Shown here: piece after piece, positions 52,009-63,519 of the stretch
How positions within the stretch are numbered: position 1 is the first letter of the stretch
Layout: the number at the start of each line of letters is the position of its first letter
Origin: Planococcus halocryophilus
GTDB taxonomy: Bacteria; Bacillota; Bacilli; Bacillales_A; Planococcaceae
NCBI RefSeq assembly: GCF_001687585.2
Contig: NZ_CP016537.2
Span: 24,001 to 88,000 of the forward strand
Reading direction: 5' to 3'
Length of the DNA stretch: 64,000 nucleotides
Made by a program: the position numbers and the translations under genes
The notes under the pieces: generated by a model
Told to the model about the DNA's origin: nothing
Databases searched by the model: none
The model's input: only the letters and a program-made list of their open reading frames with translations

Positions 52009-53400
52009 ATGGGGAGTTTTCAAGTATTACTGATGCAATACATTAACAAGCATAAACTGCTGCAAGCTGGAGATAAGGTACTCGTTGGTTGTTCAGGCGG
52101 AATTGATTCGATGGTCTTACTTTATTTCTTGAATTCAATAAAGGCCCAACTAGGTATTTCAGTCGCGACTGTTCATGTAGATCATATGTTAAGAGGCGAA
52201 GAATCTCATAAAGATCGCTTGTTTACCGAAGAAAAAGCGAAACAATGGGGCATTGAATGCTTTAGCCGAGCGATTCCCATTCCAGCGATTTTAGAAGAAA
52301 AGGGCGGTAATAAGCAACAATTATGCCGAACTGAGCGCTATAGTTATTTTCTCGAAGTCATGGAACAAACCGGTGCGACTAAATTTGCTACGGCCCATCA
52401 CGCGGACGATCAACTCGAAACAATTTTGATGTCAGGAGTACGAGGTAGTTTGCAGGATGGCTCGTTTGGCATGTTAGCTAGTCGCCCGTTTGGAGGCGGT
52501 CAGTTGATTCGCCCGCAATTGGCAGTGGTCAAAGAGCAAATTGCAGCATATGCAAAAGCGCAAGGCATTTCATATCGTGAAGATTCGAGTAACGCTGAAG
52601 CGGCATATACACGGAATCGTTTGCGCCAAAAAGTTTTGCCGCTCTTAAAAGAAGAAAATAACAATGTTTCTCAAAACTTTGTGGAGCTAGCTGAAGATAT
52701 GCAACAAGATCAACAGTTTTTACAGGATTTAGCCGAACAGAAATTGAAACAAATAATGAGAGTGGAAAATGAACAAATCATTTTATCTGCCAAAAGTTTC
52801 AGAGTTGAAGCGTATGCTTTACAAAAAAGAATGGTTCTACTACTATTAAACTATCTATATAATCCGAAGCAAGTTCCGTTAACGAGACAGCTGACCGAAC
52901 AAATGCGGGAAATGATGCAAAGTTCATCGGGCACTGTTTTTTTACATTTGCCGCAAAATTATATAGCGATCCGCCAATACGACACGGTTTTTCTCAGTCG
53001 CCAATCGCAACAAATAGTGACTGGACTGACATCCATCAACATTACCGCTGACTGGACGCCTGTTTACCATGGCCGCCAGTATAAGGTGATGCCAACTGTT
53101 CGACAAGAACAAACGGGAAATGCCACAACTTGGTATTTTCAAGCACCGGAAAACGCCAGTTTCTTTTTGCGAAGCAGAAAACCGGGTGATCGGATTCTAC
53201 TTACGGGGATGAATCATCCAAAAAAACTGTCTCGTTTAATGATTGATGAAAAAATCCCTGTGCCTATGAGAGAAAGTTGGCCTGTCATCACCACTGACAA
53301 AAATGAACTTTTATTAGTGCCAGGCTTACGACCATCCGCCCTCGTTAGCCGTCAAAAGCGCGATGGAGACAATTGGGTGCTAATTGAAAAACTTTTATAA
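52009..53400 (+). CDS. tilS: tRNA(Ile)-lysidine synthase
   Basis: 463 residues. It converts C34 of tRNA-Ile(CAU) to lysidine, so that it reads AUA and is no longer charged with Met. The PP-loop ATPase motif [13 protein letters not shown] is at residues 26-38. [22 protein letters not shown] and [17 protein letters not shown] follow, then the TilS C-terminal domains ([28 protein letters not shown] segment). AGGTGAGATGAAGAA precedes the ATG. The 113 bases before it contain nothing recognisable. It is followed by hpt and ftsH, a strongly conserved Firmicute trio. Confidence 0.95.
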   Translation: MGSFQVLLMQYINKHKLLQAGDKVLVGCSGGIDSMVLLYFLNSIKAQLGISVATVHVDHMLRGEESHKDRLFTEEKAKQWGIECFSRAIPIPAILEEKGGNKQQLCRTERYSYFLEVMEQTGATKFATAHHADDQLETILMSGVRGSLQDGSFGMLASRPFGGGQLIRPQLAVVKEQIAAYAKAQGISYREDSSNAEAAYTRNRLRQKVLPLLKEENNNVSQNFVELAEDMQQDQQFLQDLAEQKLKQIMRVENEQIILSAKSFRVEAYALQKRMVLLLLNYLYNPKQVPLTRQLTEQMREMMQSSSGTVFLHLPQNYIAIRQYDTVFLSRQSQQIVTGLTSINITADWTPVYHGRQYKVMPTVRQEQTGNATTWYFQAPENASFFLRSRKPGDRILLTGMNHPKKLSRLMIDEKIPVPMRESWPVITTDKNELLLVPGLRPSALVSRQKRDGDNWVLIEKLL

Positions 53401-53431
53401 AATGAAAACAAGGAATACTAGGAGGTCCACC

Positions 53432-53983
53432 ATGTTACAGAATGACATTAAAGAAATATTAATTAGCGAAGAACAATTGCAGGACAAAGCACGTGAACTA
53501 GGAGCGACGTTAACAGAGGATTATAAAGGCAAATATCCACTAGCTATCGGCGTTTTAAAAGGTGCAATGCCATTCATGGGAGATTTGATGAAACGCATTG
53601 ACGGTTTTATTGAAATGGATTTCATGGATGTTTCGAGTTATGGCAACGCAACTGTTTCTTCTGGAGAAGTTAAAATTGTGAAAGATTTGAATGCGAGTGT
53701 TGAAGGGCGCGATCTTCTAATCATCGAAGACATCATTGATAGCGGGATGACACTTAGCTATTTAGTGGACCTGTTCAAGTACCGGAAAGCAAACTCAATC
53801 AAAATCGTTACCTTATTGGATAAGCCAACAGGGCGCAAAGTAGACTTGAAAGCGGATTATGTTGGTTTTGAAGTGCCTGATGCATTTGTTGTTGGGTACG
53901 GCTTGGATTACGCAGAAAAATACCGGAATTTACCGTATATCGGAATTTTGAAGCCTTCAATTTATAGCGAAGAAGCAGAATAG
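53432..53983 (+). CDS. hpt: Hypoxanthine phosphoribosyltransferase
   Basis: 183 residues. It salvages hypoxanthine and guanine with PRPP. Residues [37 protein letters not shown] and the PRPP loop [17 protein letters not shown] are the family signatures; [19 protein letters not shown] closes the base pocket. The ATG at 53432 follows AGGAGGTCCACC; the frame is open 16 codons upstream inside the tilS end. In B. subtilis HprT also acts with TilS to activate ftsH, which fits this order. Confidence 0.96.
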   Translation: MLQNDIKEILISEEQLQDKARELGATLTEDYKGKYPLAIGVLKGAMPFMGDLMKRIDGFIEMDFMDVSSYGNATVSSGEVKIVKDLNASVEGRDLLIIEDIIDSGMTLSYLVDLFKYRKANSIKIVTLLDKPTGRKVDLKADYVGFEVPDAFVVGYGLDYAEKYRNLPYIGILKPSIYSEEAE

Positions 53984-54104
53984 ACAACGATCGTTCACAG
54001 TCTATCGATTAAACAGCGAGAATAAGGCCTTTTCGTTGTATGCTGAAATGTTCCTATGGTAGTATTTAGTATAGTTTTAGGGAAACTTTATGAGGGGGCG
54101 CGGG

Positions 54105-56123
54105 ATGAATCGGATATTTCGATACACCATATTTTATTTACTGATTTTCCTAGTTATTATCGGGATTCTGGGTACCTTTAACAATAGTAACCAGCCGACT
54201 GAAAATATAGGATATAACGAATTTTTGGAAGCATTGGAAAATGGAGAGATTGAGGAAGTTACAATCCAACCGGATGCTATGGTTTATGAAGTGACAGGGA
54301 AAATGACTGGATATGAAGAAGGTCAATCTTTTGTAACGAATATTCCAATAGAAAACGAAGCGTTAACTGCTGAAATTGATGCAGTCGCAAAAGCACAAGA
54401 TGGTGTCGAGATTGAATATTTGAAAGCTCCACAAACAAGTGGTTGGGTTTCATTTTTCACAGGTATCATTCCATTCATCATCATTTTCATCCTTTTCTTC
54501 TTCTTACTTAATCAATCACAAGGCGGCGGAGGCGGTCGTGTGATGAACTTTGGTAAAAGTAAAGCGAAGTTATATGATGATCAAAAACAAAAAGTTCGCT
54601 TTAATGACGTAGCTGGAGCAGATGAAGAGAAACAAGAACTTGTAGAAGTTGTTGATTTCTTGAAAGATCCGCGCAGATTCGCAGACATTGGCGCTCGTAT
54701 TCCAAAAGGTATTTTACTTGTTGGACCTCCGGGTACCGGTAAAACCTTACTAGCACGTGCTGTTGCCGGAGAAGCAGGCGTTCCATTCTTTTCTATCAGT
54801 GGTTCGGACTTTGTTGAGATGTTCGTCGGTGTTGGGGCTTCTCGAGTTCGTGATTTGTTTGAAAACGCGAAGAAAAATGCACCTTGTATCATTTTCATTG
54901 ATGAAATCGACGCAGTTGGACGCCAACGTGGCGCTGGTCTCGGTGGTGGACACGATGAGCGTGAGCAAACATTAAACCAACTATTGGTTGAAATGGATGG
55001 CTTTGGTGCAAACGAAGGCGTTATTATTATTGCTGCAACAAACCGTCCGGATATTCTGGATCCGGCTTTGCTTCGTCCAGGACGTTTTGACCGTCAGATT
55101 ACTGTAGGTCGTCCGGATGTTAAAGGCCGTGAAGAAGTTCTTAAAGTTCACGCGCGCAATAAACCGCTTGACGAAAATGTTGATTTAAAAGCAATCGCTC
55201 AGCGTACGCCTGGGTTCTCAGGTGCCGATTTAGAGAACTTATTGAACGAAGCAGCACTTGTTGCGGCTCGTCGCAGTAAACTTAAAATTGATATGTCTGA
55301 TCTTGATGAAGCCTCTGACCGCGTTATCGCAGGTCCTGCTAAGAAAAACCGCGTTATTTCGAAAAAAGAACGCAATATCGTGGCATTCCACGAAGCGGGC
55401 CATACGGTTATCGGGTTAACGCTTGATGACGCTGAAACTGTTCACAAAGTAACTATCGTTCCTCGCGGACAAGCTGGCGGCTATGCTGTTATGCTACCAA
55501 AAGAAGATCGTTACTTTATGACAAAACCTGAATTGCTTGATAAGATTTCTGGTTTACTAGGCGGACGTGTAGCAGAAGATATCATGTTCGGTGAAGTATC
55601 AACCGGCGCTCATAACGATTTCCAACGTGCAACGGCAATTGCCCGCAGCATGGTAACGGAATACGGCATGAGTGATAAAATCGGTCCTGTTCAATTCGGT
55701 ACAGCGCAAGGCGGTAACGTATTCTTAGGGCGTGACTTTAACTCTGAACAAAATTATTCAGATGCCATTGCTTTTGAAATTGATCAGGAAATGCAACGTA
55801 TTATTAAAGAGCAATACATTCGCACGAAAGAAATTCTGACTGAGAAGAAAGAACTTCTTGAATTGATTGCGACGACATTGCTTGAAGTGGAAACTTTAGA
55901 TGCAGGTCAGATTCTGCATTTGAAAGATCACGGTACGCTTCCTGAACGAGATTACGAAACGTTAAACGGTGATTTCGGAGACGAAAGTAAAACAAATTTA
56001 AAAAAAGATAGCGACACTTCAGAAGCGATAGGTGCACCAGCTGATCCTTCAGCGGGAGACTTGCCTTCAGAAGACGTACAAACGGACTCAGTAGGAGATT
56101 CGATTGACGAAAAACGCAAATAG
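54105..56123 (+). CDS. ftsH: ATP-dependent zinc metalloprotease FtsH
   Basis: 672 residues. A hexameric membrane protease that degrades membrane and regulatory proteins. Two membrane segments (about 5-24 and 110-132) flank an extracytoplasmic domain. AAA module: [18 protein letters not shown] (Walker A), [15 protein letters not shown] (Walker B) and the second region of homology, [10 protein letters not shown] with LLRPGRFDR. Zinc protease motif HEAGHT, with the third-ligand Asp region after it. An acidic, variable C-terminal tail follows. The ATG at 54105 is preceded by GAGGGGGCGCG; the upstream ATG at 54090 lies on that site. TATAGT at 54070-54075 may be its -10. Confidence 0.97.
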   Translation: MNRIFRYTIFYLLIFLVIIGILGTFNNSNQPTENIGYNEFLEALENGEIEEVTIQPDAMVYEVTGKMTGYEEGQSFVTNIPIENEALTAEIDAVAKAQDGVEIEYLKAPQTSGWVSFFTGIIPFIIIFILFFFLLNQSQGGGGGRVMNFGKSKAKLYDDQKQKVRFNDVAGADEEKQELVEVVDFLKDPRRFADIGARIPKGILLVGPPGTGKTLLARAVAGEAGVPFFSISGSDFVEMFVGVGASRVRDLFENAKKNAPCIIFIDEIDAVGRQRGAGLGGGHDEREQTLNQLLVEMDGFGANEGVIIIAATNRPDILDPALLRPGRFDRQITVGRPDVKGREEVLKVHARNKPLDENVDLKAIAQRTPGFSGADLENLLNEAALVAARRSKLKIDMSDLDEASDRVIAGPAKKNRVISKKERNIVAFHEAGHTVIGLTLDDAETVHKVTIVPRGQAGGYAVMLPKEDRYFMTKPELLDKISGLLGGRVAEDIMFGEVSTGAHNDFQRATAIARSMVTEYGMSDKIGPVQFGTAQGGNVFLGRDFNSEQNYSDAIAFEIDQEMQRIIKEQYIRTKEILTEKKELLELIATTLLEVETLDAGQILHLKDHGTLPERDYETLNGDFGDESKTNLKKDSDTSEAIGAPADPSAGDLPSEDVQTDSVGDSIDEKRK

Positions 56124-56135
56124 TAAAAGTGACGA

Positions 56136-56180
56136 GCTGGTTGCCTATTCCCTTACTAAAGGGAAGGCAATCAGCTTTTT
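56136..56180 (+). terminator. Terminator of ftsH
   Basis: A long hairpin: GCTGGTTGCC (56136-56145) with GGCAATCAGC (56166-56175), and inner TTCCCTT with AAGGGAA, followed by TTTTT. Confidence 0.94.
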
Positions 56181-56195
56181 GCTTTCTTTAAATTG

Positions 56196-56204
56196 TGGTA
56201 TGAT
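56196..56204 (+). promoter_or_regulatory. Extended -10 promoter of coaX
   Basis: TGGTATGAT, with TATGAT at 56199-56204 and TG upstream, lies 35 bases before coaX. No good -35 hexamer is visible. Confidence 0.5.
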
Positions 56205-56238
56205 GTGTTGGAAATTCGTCGATAAGTGAGGTTAAAAC

Positions 56239-57006
56239 ATGATTTTGGTAATGGATGCTGGAAATACAAGTATTGTTCTAGGGGTATACGATCAAGATCA
56301 ATTAATGCACCATTGGCGTATGGAAACCCTCCGCCATAAAACAGAAGATGAATACGGTATGCAAATTAAATCATTTCTACGAGACGTTGATTTAAGTTTT
56401 TCGTCGGTAACAGGTATTATTATGTCGTCTGTCGTCCCGCCAATTGTCTCTACTTTAGAGCGGATGTGCCAAAAATATTTTCAAGTAAAACCGTTGATAG
56501 TTGGACCTGGTGTTAAAACAGGATTGAACATTAAGTATGATAATCCTCGTGAAGTAGGCACTGACCGAATCGTAAATGCAGTCGCGGCAATCCATGAATA
56601 TGGGAGTCCGTTGATTATTGTTGATTTTGGCACTGCCAATACTTTCTGTTATATTAATGAAAAGCAACAATACATGGGAGGCGCCATTGCTCCCGGTATT
56701 AATATTTCAACAGAAGCGCTCTATGCTCGTGCTGCTAAACTTCCGCGGATTGAAATCGCTACACCGGAGCATGTAGTGGGTAAAAATACGATTTCTGCCA
56801 TGCAAGCTGGTATTGTGTATGGTTATGTTGGCCAAGTAGAAGGAATTGTCGCGCGCATGAAGAAAGACAGCAAAGAAAAGCCGATAGTTATTGCAACTGG
56901 TGGGATGGCTTTTTTAATTGCTGGCGAAACAACCATTATTGATTATGTAGATCCTTTTTTAACGTTAAAAGGGCTATATTTAATTTACAAACGCAATCAA
57001 GCGTAA
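56239..57006 (+). CDS. coaX: Type III pantothenate kinase
   Basis: 255 residues. It catalyses the first step of coenzyme A synthesis. ASKHA-fold motifs: [18 protein letters not shown] (phosphate 1), [16 protein letters not shown] and [14 protein letters not shown] (phosphate 2), [16 protein letters not shown]. Type III enzymes are not inhibited by CoA and need a monovalent cation. GTGAGGTTAAAAC precedes the ATG. hslO follows 17 bases later. Confidence 0.95.
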   Translation: MILVMDAGNTSIVLGVYDQDQLMHHWRMETLRHKTEDEYGMQIKSFLRDVDLSFSSVTGIIMSSVVPPIVSTLERMCQKYFQVKPLIVGPGVKTGLNIKYDNPREVGTDRIVNAVAAIHEYGSPLIIVDFGTANTFCYINEKQQYMGGAIAPGINISTEALYARAAKLPRIEIATPEHVVGKNTISAMQAGIVYGYVGQVEGIVARMKKDSKEKPIVIATGGMAFLIAGETTIIDYVDPFLTLKGLYLIYKRNQA

Positions 57007-57023
57007 AGAAAGGAACGATAGAT

Positions 57024-57905
57024 GTGTCAGATTATTTAGTTCGCGGCCTCGGGTTTAATGGGAGTGTCCGTGCATTTGCAGTAGACAGCACGAAAACAGT
57101 CGGAGAAGCACAACGTCGCCATATGATGTGGCCAACCGCGTCGGCAGCTTTAGGACGAGCGATGACAGGTGGCGTGATGCTCGGCGCTATGCTAAAAGGC
57201 GATGATAAAGTAACGATTAAGTTTGAAGGTGGCGGACCTATCGGCGCATTACTAGTAGATAGCAATGCTAAAGGTGGCGTTCGTGGATATGTTTCTAACC
57301 CGCAAACTCATTTTGATTTAAACGAGCAAGGTAAATTAGATGTTAGTCGTGCGGTTGGAACAAACGGCATGATGTCAGTTGTTAAAGATTTAGGTATGCG
57401 CGATAATTTTACGGGTCAAACACCGATTGTTTCAGGTGAAATCGCTGAAGACTTTACCTATTATTTTGCTACTTCAGAACAAGTGCCTTCATCAGTAGGG
57501 CTAGGCGTTTTAGTAGGTACAGACAACTCGATTTTGGCAGCGGGTGGATTTATCATTCAATTGATGCCAAATACGGATGATGAAACCATCACGAAAATCG
57601 AAGAACGTCTTTCTGGTATTGAACCAGTCTCTCATATGATTCAGCGCGGATTGTCGCCAGAAGAAATTCTTGATGCAGTACTTGGAGAAGGAAATGTCCG
57701 AATTCTTGATAAAATGCCGGTGAATTTCGATTGCAATTGTTCTAAAGACCGTTTTGCGACTGCTATTCTTGGACTTGGAAAAAAAGAAATTCAAGACATG
57801 ATCGACGAAGATGGAATGGCGGAAGCACAATGTCATTTCTGCTTGGAAACGTATCATTATTCTAAAGAGGAACTCGAGACGTTTATCAATGAGCTCCAAC
57901 TATAA
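57024..57905 (+). CDS. hslO: Redox-regulated chaperone Hsp33
   Basis: 293 residues from GTG, with AAAGGAACG upstream. A holdase activated by oxidative unfolding in the cytoplasm. The N-terminal core ([39 protein letters not shown]) leads to a C-terminal zinc switch with DCNCSKDRF (CxC) and CHFC (CxxC), so all four redox cysteines are present. The end overlaps the PrsA-like gene by 17 bases. Confidence 0.95.
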   Translation: MSDYLVRGLGFNGSVRAFAVDSTKTVGEAQRRHMMWPTASAALGRAMTGGVMLGAMLKGDDKVTIKFEGGGPIGALLVDSNAKGGVRGYVSNPQTHFDLNEQGKLDVSRAVGTNGMMSVVKDLGMRDNFTGQTPIVSGEIAEDFTYYFATSEQVPSSVGLGVLVGTDNSILAAGGFIIQLMPNTDDETITKIEERLSGIEPVSHMIQRGLSPEEILDAVLGEGNVRILDKMPVNFDCNCSKDRFATAILGLGKKEIQDMIDEDGMAEAQCHFCLETYHYSKEELETFINELQL

Positions 57906-58830
57906 TAACCGGCGACCTGTGCCGCCGGCAGGTACAGACAAGCCTAAACGACATTTAAAAACCAAACCGGTGCTAACAATCATCGGGGTATTATTGCTAT
58001 TTAATATTTTATGGTTGATTGCTTGGTTAATTCCGAACGATACGGGCAAAGCGGAAAAAGTCGCTTCTGTCAGCGGGGAAGCAATCACGCGAGAAGAGTG
58101 GTTAGCTTCTATGGAAGAGCAACATGGCCGCGAAGCCTTACTTGAGTTAGTCAATGAAAAAGTAATGGCAACTGCGGCTCAAGATTATGGCATTGAAGTT
58201 AGTGATAAAGAAATTGATTTGGAGTTAGCACTAGTGCGTTCTTCGCGAGATGGTACGGAAGCCTCGCTATATGCAGTGGACGATACACGTCAACGCGAAA
58301 AAATAAAAGCCCAATTAATTTTAGAAAAAGTTCTAACGAAAGACGTTGTCATTGAAAAAGAAGAGATTAAAGCGTTTTATGACGATAACGAGTCGCTTTA
58401 TGATGTGAAAGATTCGTATCGTACGCACATCATCGTTTTAAATTCTTCAGCAGAAGCAGAAGAGACGATTAAAGAACTTGAAAAAGGCTCTTCATTCGAA
58501 GCGACTGCTCGTGAGCGGTCAATTGACAGTGCGACAGGTAACCTTGGCGGAGATATTGGGTATATTTCCAATGGCGAACCAAGTGTGGATGCCAATATTG
58601 CTAAAGCGGTTTCAAAAGTAGAAGTCGGCAGATGGTCTTCACCACTGCCGCTGGAAAACGGCAAAACGGCCATTATTTCCGTGACAGAAAAAGTGGATGG
58701 CCAAACATTTTCTTATGAAGATGTAGCAGGGCATATCAACCGTGAGCTAGCACTAGAACAATTGCCACAAGCGGTAACCCCTGAAGCATTTTGGCAAGAA
58801 TTTGACGCTGAATGGTTTTATGGAGAATAA
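57889..58830 (+). CDS. Membrane-anchored peptidyl-prolyl isomerase, PrsA-like (YacD type)
   Basis: 313 residues. A short basic N terminus and one membrane segment ([20 protein letters not shown], about 28-47) have no lipobox cysteine, so this is a signal anchor and not a PrsA lipoprotein. A SurA-like helical region and a parvulin domain follow (about 180-275: [50 protein letters not shown]). It probably assists folding outside the membrane. The start is uncertain: ATG 57889 ([10 protein letters not shown]) lies inside hslO, and the nearest AGAGGA is about 20 bases upstream, so re-initiation is likely. The order hslO, yacD, cysK matches B. subtilis. Confidence 0.88.
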   Translation: MSSNYNNRRPVPPAGTDKPKRHLKTKPVLTIIGVLLLFNILWLIAWLIPNDTGKAEKVASVSGEAITREEWLASMEEQHGREALLELVNEKVMATAAQDYGIEVSDKEIDLELALVRSSRDGTEASLYAVDDTRQREKIKAQLILEKVLTKDVVIEKEEIKAFYDDNESLYDVKDSYRTHIIVLNSSAEAEETIKELEKGSSFEATARERSIDSATGNLGGDIGYISNGEPSVDANIAKAVSKVEVGRWSSPLPLENGKTAIISVTEKVDGQTFSYEDVAGHINRELALEQLPQAVTPEAFWQEFDAEWFYGE

Positions 58831-58837
58831 CTGTTCT

Positions 58838-58868
58838 TAGACGTTTCGTAACGAAACGTCTATTTTTT
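58838..58868 (+). terminator. Terminator after the PrsA-like gene
   Basis: TAGACGTTTCGT pairs with ACGAAACGTCTA, followed by TTTTTT. Confidence 0.92.
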
Positions 58869-58883
58869 ATGAATTCATGCAAT

Positions 58884-58913
58884 TTGACAAAAGACCTGCC
58901 ATATTGATAACAT
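58884..58913 (+). promoter_or_regulatory. Likely promoter of cysK
   Basis: A consensus TTGACA (58884-58889) and a weak TAACAT (58908-58913) are 18 bases apart. The leader is too short for an S-box or T-box riboswitch. Confidence 0.6.
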
Positions 58914-58962
58914 TAGCTTCATTAAAGTCGACAAAATCACTAGGGATTAGGAGTGTTGAAAA

Positions 58963-59904
58963 ATGGCGCGTGTAGGAAATTCAATTACTGATTTGATTGG
59001 ACAAACACCTATTGTAAAGTTAAATCGGTTAACAGGTCCTGAAGATGCAGACGTTTATTTGAAATTAGAATACTTCAACCCAGGCAGCAGCGTAAAAGAT
59101 AGAATTGCACTTGCAATGATTGAAGCGGCTGAAAAGTCCGGAGATTTAAAAGAAGGCGACACAATTATCGAACCAACAAGTGGTAACACTGGAATTGGTT
59201 TAGCGATGATTGCAGCTGCAAAAGGCTATAAATCTGTTTTGGTTATGCCAGAGACGATGAGCATGGAGCGTCGCAACTTGTTGCGTGCTTATGGCGCTGA
59301 ATTGATTTTAACGCCAGGTTCAGACGGTATGAATGGTCCGAATGGTGCGATTAAAACTGCTGAGAAAAATGCAGCTGAACATGGTTGGTTTATGCCGCAA
59401 CAATTTAATAACGAAGCAAACCCTGAAGTTCACCGGTTAACGACAGGTCCAGAAATCGTTGAAACAATGGGCGATCAACTAGATGCATTTATTTCAGGAA
59501 TTGGTACCGGTGGAACGATCACAGGTGCTGGTCAAGTATTAAAAGAAAAGTATCCAGAAATTCGCATCGTTGCAGTAGAGCCTGCTGATTCAGCTGTTTT
59601 ATCAGGTTGCAAGCCAGGACCTCATAAAATCCAGGGAATTGGGGCTGGGTTTATCCCTGCTGTACTCGATACCAAAATATACGATGAGATTATTCAAGTA
59701 ACGAACGATCAATCGTATGATACAGCGCGTCAAGCGGCTCGTGAAGAGGGGGTTCTTGGGGGCGTATCTTCAGGAGCAGCCATTTACGCCGCGCTTCAAG
59801 TTGCGAAACGGTTAGGTAAAGGAAAAAAAGTATTAGCGATCATTCCGTCTAACGGAGAACGCTACTTAAGCACACCTCTTTACCAATTTGATGAATCTAA
59901 CTAA
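58963..59904 (+). CDS. cysK: Cysteine synthase A (O-acetylserine sulfhydrylase)
   Basis: 313 residues. It makes cysteine from O-acetylserine and sulfide. PLP enzyme of fold type [14 protein letters not shown] has the Schiff-base Lys (near residue 46), [19 protein letters not shown] binds substrate, [16 protein letters not shown] holds the phosphate, and [13 protein letters not shown] follows. AGGAGTGTTGAAAA precedes the ATG. It has its own promoter and terminator. B. subtilis CysK also binds the CymR repressor; that cannot be judged here. Confidence 0.97.
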   Translation: MARVGNSITDLIGQTPIVKLNRLTGPEDADVYLKLEYFNPGSSVKDRIALAMIEAAEKSGDLKEGDTIIEPTSGNTGIGLAMIAAAKGYKSVLVMPETMSMERRNLLRAYGAELILTPGSDGMNGPNGAIKTAEKNAAEHGWFMPQQFNNEANPEVHRLTTGPEIVETMGDQLDAFISGIGTGGTITGAGQVLKEKYPEIRIVAVEPADSAVLSGCKPGPHKIQGIGAGFIPAVLDTKIYDEIIQVTNDQSYDTARQAAREEGVLGGVSSGAAIYAALQVAKRLGKGKKVLAIIPSNGERYLSTPLYQFDESN

Positions 59905-59910
59905 ACGGTT

Positions 59911-59942
59911 AAAAAGAGCGGGCATAGCGTCCGCTCTTTTTC
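59911..59942 (+). terminator. Terminator of cysK
   Basis: AAAAGAGCGG pairs with CCGCTCTTTT around a 9-base loop, with further T. Confidence 0.92.
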
Positions 59943-60021
59943 TATGGAAACAAACAGTTCAAATAAGGTAAGATGAAGGCGCGCTTAATGATACATATTC
60001 GAATGTTGGACGGTGAATTCT

Positions 60022-60834
60022 GTGGAAATCAATGTTAAAGATAAAACGCTCGTTATGGGCATATTAAACGTTACGCCTGATTCTTTTTCTGACGGCGGAA
60101 AGTATAGTGGAGTGGAACAAGCTTTGACGCATGCTGAGCAAATGATTGCGGACGGGGTGGACATTATCGACGTAGGTGGTGAATCAACTCGACCAGGTCA
60201 TGTGCAAATTTCAGACGAAGAAGAGATTGGGCGCATCATTCCTGTAATTAAGGAGTTGCGTCAAAAATTCAACATATTAATTTCGGTAGATACCTATAAA
60301 TCACGTGTCGCGGAAGCAGCAATTGCGGCAGGTGCCCATATTATTAATGATATTTGGGGAGCTAAATACGATTCGGAGATTGTAAAAGTCGCGGCAAAAT
60401 GGAACGTGCCAATCATCTTGATGCATAATAGTAACGATACAGCTTATTCAAATTTCCAAGAAAATCTAGTGGAAGGTCTTACTGAAAGTATAGGGATCGC
60501 TCTTTCTGGTGGAGTTCCAAAAGAAAAAATCTGGCTCGACCCAGGTGTGGGATTTGTTAAATCGGTAGAGCAAAACCTTCAAGCAATTCAGTCGATTGGA
60601 CGAATAGCGGAATTGGGTTATCCGGTGCTTCTTGGTACCTCTAGAAAGTCATTCATTGGCAAAATTTTAGATACTACTGTAGAAGAACGGCTTGAAGGTT
60701 CGCTCGCAACGGTTTGCTATGGCATCACACAAGGATGTAACATCGTCCGAGTTCACGACGTGAAAGAAACGGTGCGTGCGGTGCGGATGATGGATGCACT
60801 AACAGGCAAACGCCCATATGAGGAGGAGAAATAA
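60022..60834 (+). CDS. folP: Dihydropteroate synthase
   Basis: 270 residues. It joins p-aminobenzoate to hydroxymethyldihydropterin pyrophosphate and is the sulfonamide target. TIM-barrel motifs: MGILNVTPDSFSDGG, DVGGESTRPG, SVDTYKSRVAEAA, IINDIWG and LGTSRKSFIG. GTG 60022 is preferred because GGTGA ends 5 bases before it; GTG 60013 is the alternative (three more residues). In B. subtilis pabB-pabA-pabC lie between cysK and this gene; they are missing here. It shares one base with folB. Confidence 0.95.
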   Translation: MEINVKDKTLVMGILNVTPDSFSDGGKYSGVEQALTHAEQMIADGVDIIDVGGESTRPGHVQISDEEEIGRIIPVIKELRQKFNILISVDTYKSRVAEAAIAAGAHIINDIWGAKYDSEIVKVAAKWNVPIILMHNSNDTAYSNFQENLVEGLTESIGIALSGGVPKEKIWLDPGVGFVKSVEQNLQAIQSIGRIAELGYPVLLGTSRKSFIGKILDTTVEERLEGSLATVCYGITQGCNIVRVHDVKETVRAVRMMDALTGKRPYEEEK

Positions 60835-61199
60835 TGGATTTTATTCATGTAAATGATATGGAGTTTTATGGTTATCACGGAGTGTTCCCTGAGGAAACGA
60901 AATTGGGTCAACGATTTCGCTTAACGGTATCGTTAGCTGTGGATTTGCAGCAAGCTGGAGAAACTGATGCGCTAGAGCATACGGTACATTACGGAGAAGT
61001 CTATGAAGCGTGTCGTTCAATTGTCGAGGGGGAGCCGAAGAAATTAGTGGAAGCTGTAGCAGAAAGTGTAGCTAGCCGAATTCTAGTCGAATTTCCTTTA
61101 GTGCAAGGCATACGCGTTCAGTTGATCAAACCAGATCCTCCGATTCCTGGTCACTATAAATCTGTAGCGATTGAATTGACGCGAGGAAAGTTCGCATGA
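60834..61199 (+). CDS. folB: Dihydroneopterin aldolase
   Basis: 121 residues. It cleaves dihydroneopterin to hydroxymethyldihydropterin. DFIHVNDMEFYGYHGVFPEE has the Tyr and Glu of the pterin pocket, and IRVQLIKPDPPIPGHYKSVA has the catalytic Lys. The start overlaps the folP stop (TAATG) and the stop overlaps folK (ATGA), so the three folate enzymes are translated in tight sequence. Confidence 0.96.
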   Translation: MDFIHVNDMEFYGYHGVFPEETKLGQRFRLTVSLAVDLQQAGETDALEHTVHYGEVYEACRSIVEGEPKKLVEAVAESVASRILVEFPLVQGIRVQLIKPDPPIPGHYKSVAIELTRGKFA

Positions 61200-61696
61200 G
61201 CCAAAGTTATTTGTCGTTAGGCTCTAATATGGGGAACCGCTTCGAGATGTTGAGGCAAGCTGTATCGCAACTTTCAAAATCTCCATCCATAACAGTTACG
61301 CGCATCTCTTCTCTGTACGAAACAGATCCCGTCGGATTTGCAGAGCAGGAACCTTTTCTAAATATGGTCGTTCAGCTCGAAACGGAATTAGATGCATTCG
61401 CTTTGTTGGATGTGTGCCAGGAGATTGAAAAAAATTTAAATCGTAAGCGCATCGTTAGGTGGGGACCGAGGACGATAGACCTTGATATTTTATTATATAA
61501 CCGAGATAACATCCAAAGTGAAAGGCTTATTGTTCCGCATCCAAGAATGGATGAAAGAGCATTCGTTGTGGTCCCGTTGCTTGAAATAAATCCGGAATTT
61601 AAAGTAGTGGATAACTTTGAAGCAGACGGTGTTCGTCTGTGGAAATCGTATAACAACGTTGAAACGTTTTTACGAGACATACAAATGGAGTCGTAA
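61196..61696 (+). CDS. folK: 2-amino-4-hydroxy-6-hydroxymethyldihydropteridine pyrophosphokinase
   Basis: 166 residues. It activates hydroxymethyldihydropterin with ATP to feed FolP. SYLSLGSNMGNRFEML at the start, YETDPVGFAEQEPFLNMVV, and the signature WGPRTIDLDILLYN with the metal-binding Asp pair are present; HPRMDERAFVVVPL follows. In B. subtilis yazB and dusB lie between folK and lysS; they are not present here. Confidence 0.96.
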   Translation: MSQSYLSLGSNMGNRFEMLRQAVSQLSKSPSITVTRISSLYETDPVGFAEQEPFLNMVVQLETELDAFALLDVCQEIEKNLNRKRIVRWGPRTIDLDILLYNRDNIQSERLIVPHPRMDERAFVVVPLLEINPEFKVVDNFEADGVRLWKSYNNVETFLRDIQMES

Positions 61697-61812
61697 CGGA
61701 AATTCTATCCTTATTAATTAGTGGCAGCTTTTTTATGTAGTATGGTAAGAAATTGTGTACAATAGAGAAATACATGAATGAGATTTAGTGTTAAACAGAT
61801 AAAGGAGTGTAG

Positions 61813-63300
<1,488 letters not shown>

Positions 63301-63316
63301 AAAAGTAAAGAAGGAT

Positions 63317-63357
63317 ACCGATTTAAAGGTCTTAGATTTTTAAATCGGTCTTTTTTT
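63317..63357 (+). terminator. Terminator of lysS
   Basis: ACCGATTTAAA (63317-63327) pairs with TTTAAATCGGT (63339-63349), followed by seven T. Confidence 0.9.
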
Positions 63358-63368
63358 CAAAAAAACAC

Positions 63369-63397
63369 TTGTACCAAATTTTGAATGGTGCTATACT
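63369..63397 (+). promoter_or_regulatory. Second rrn operon, promoter P1
   Basis: TTGTAC (63369-63374) and TATACT (63392-63397) are 17 bases apart, the upstream of two tandem rrn promoters. Confidence 0.78.
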
Positions 63398-63455
63398 ATT
63401 TCTTGTCGCGTTTTTCATAATAAAAGATGCGGAGAAATAAAAAAGAAGAAAGTTG

Positions 63456-63484
63456 TTGACTTCTTAAAAAGAAGTTGGTAATAT
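63456..63484 (+). promoter_or_regulatory. Second rrn operon, promoter P2
   Basis: TTGACT (63456-63461) and TAATAT (63479-63484) are 17 bases apart. Its distance to the 16S start is close to that of the first operon's promoter. Confidence 0.85.
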
Positions 63485-63519
63485 TGAAAAGTCGCCGTGA
63501 CATTAAGCGGTAAACTACT

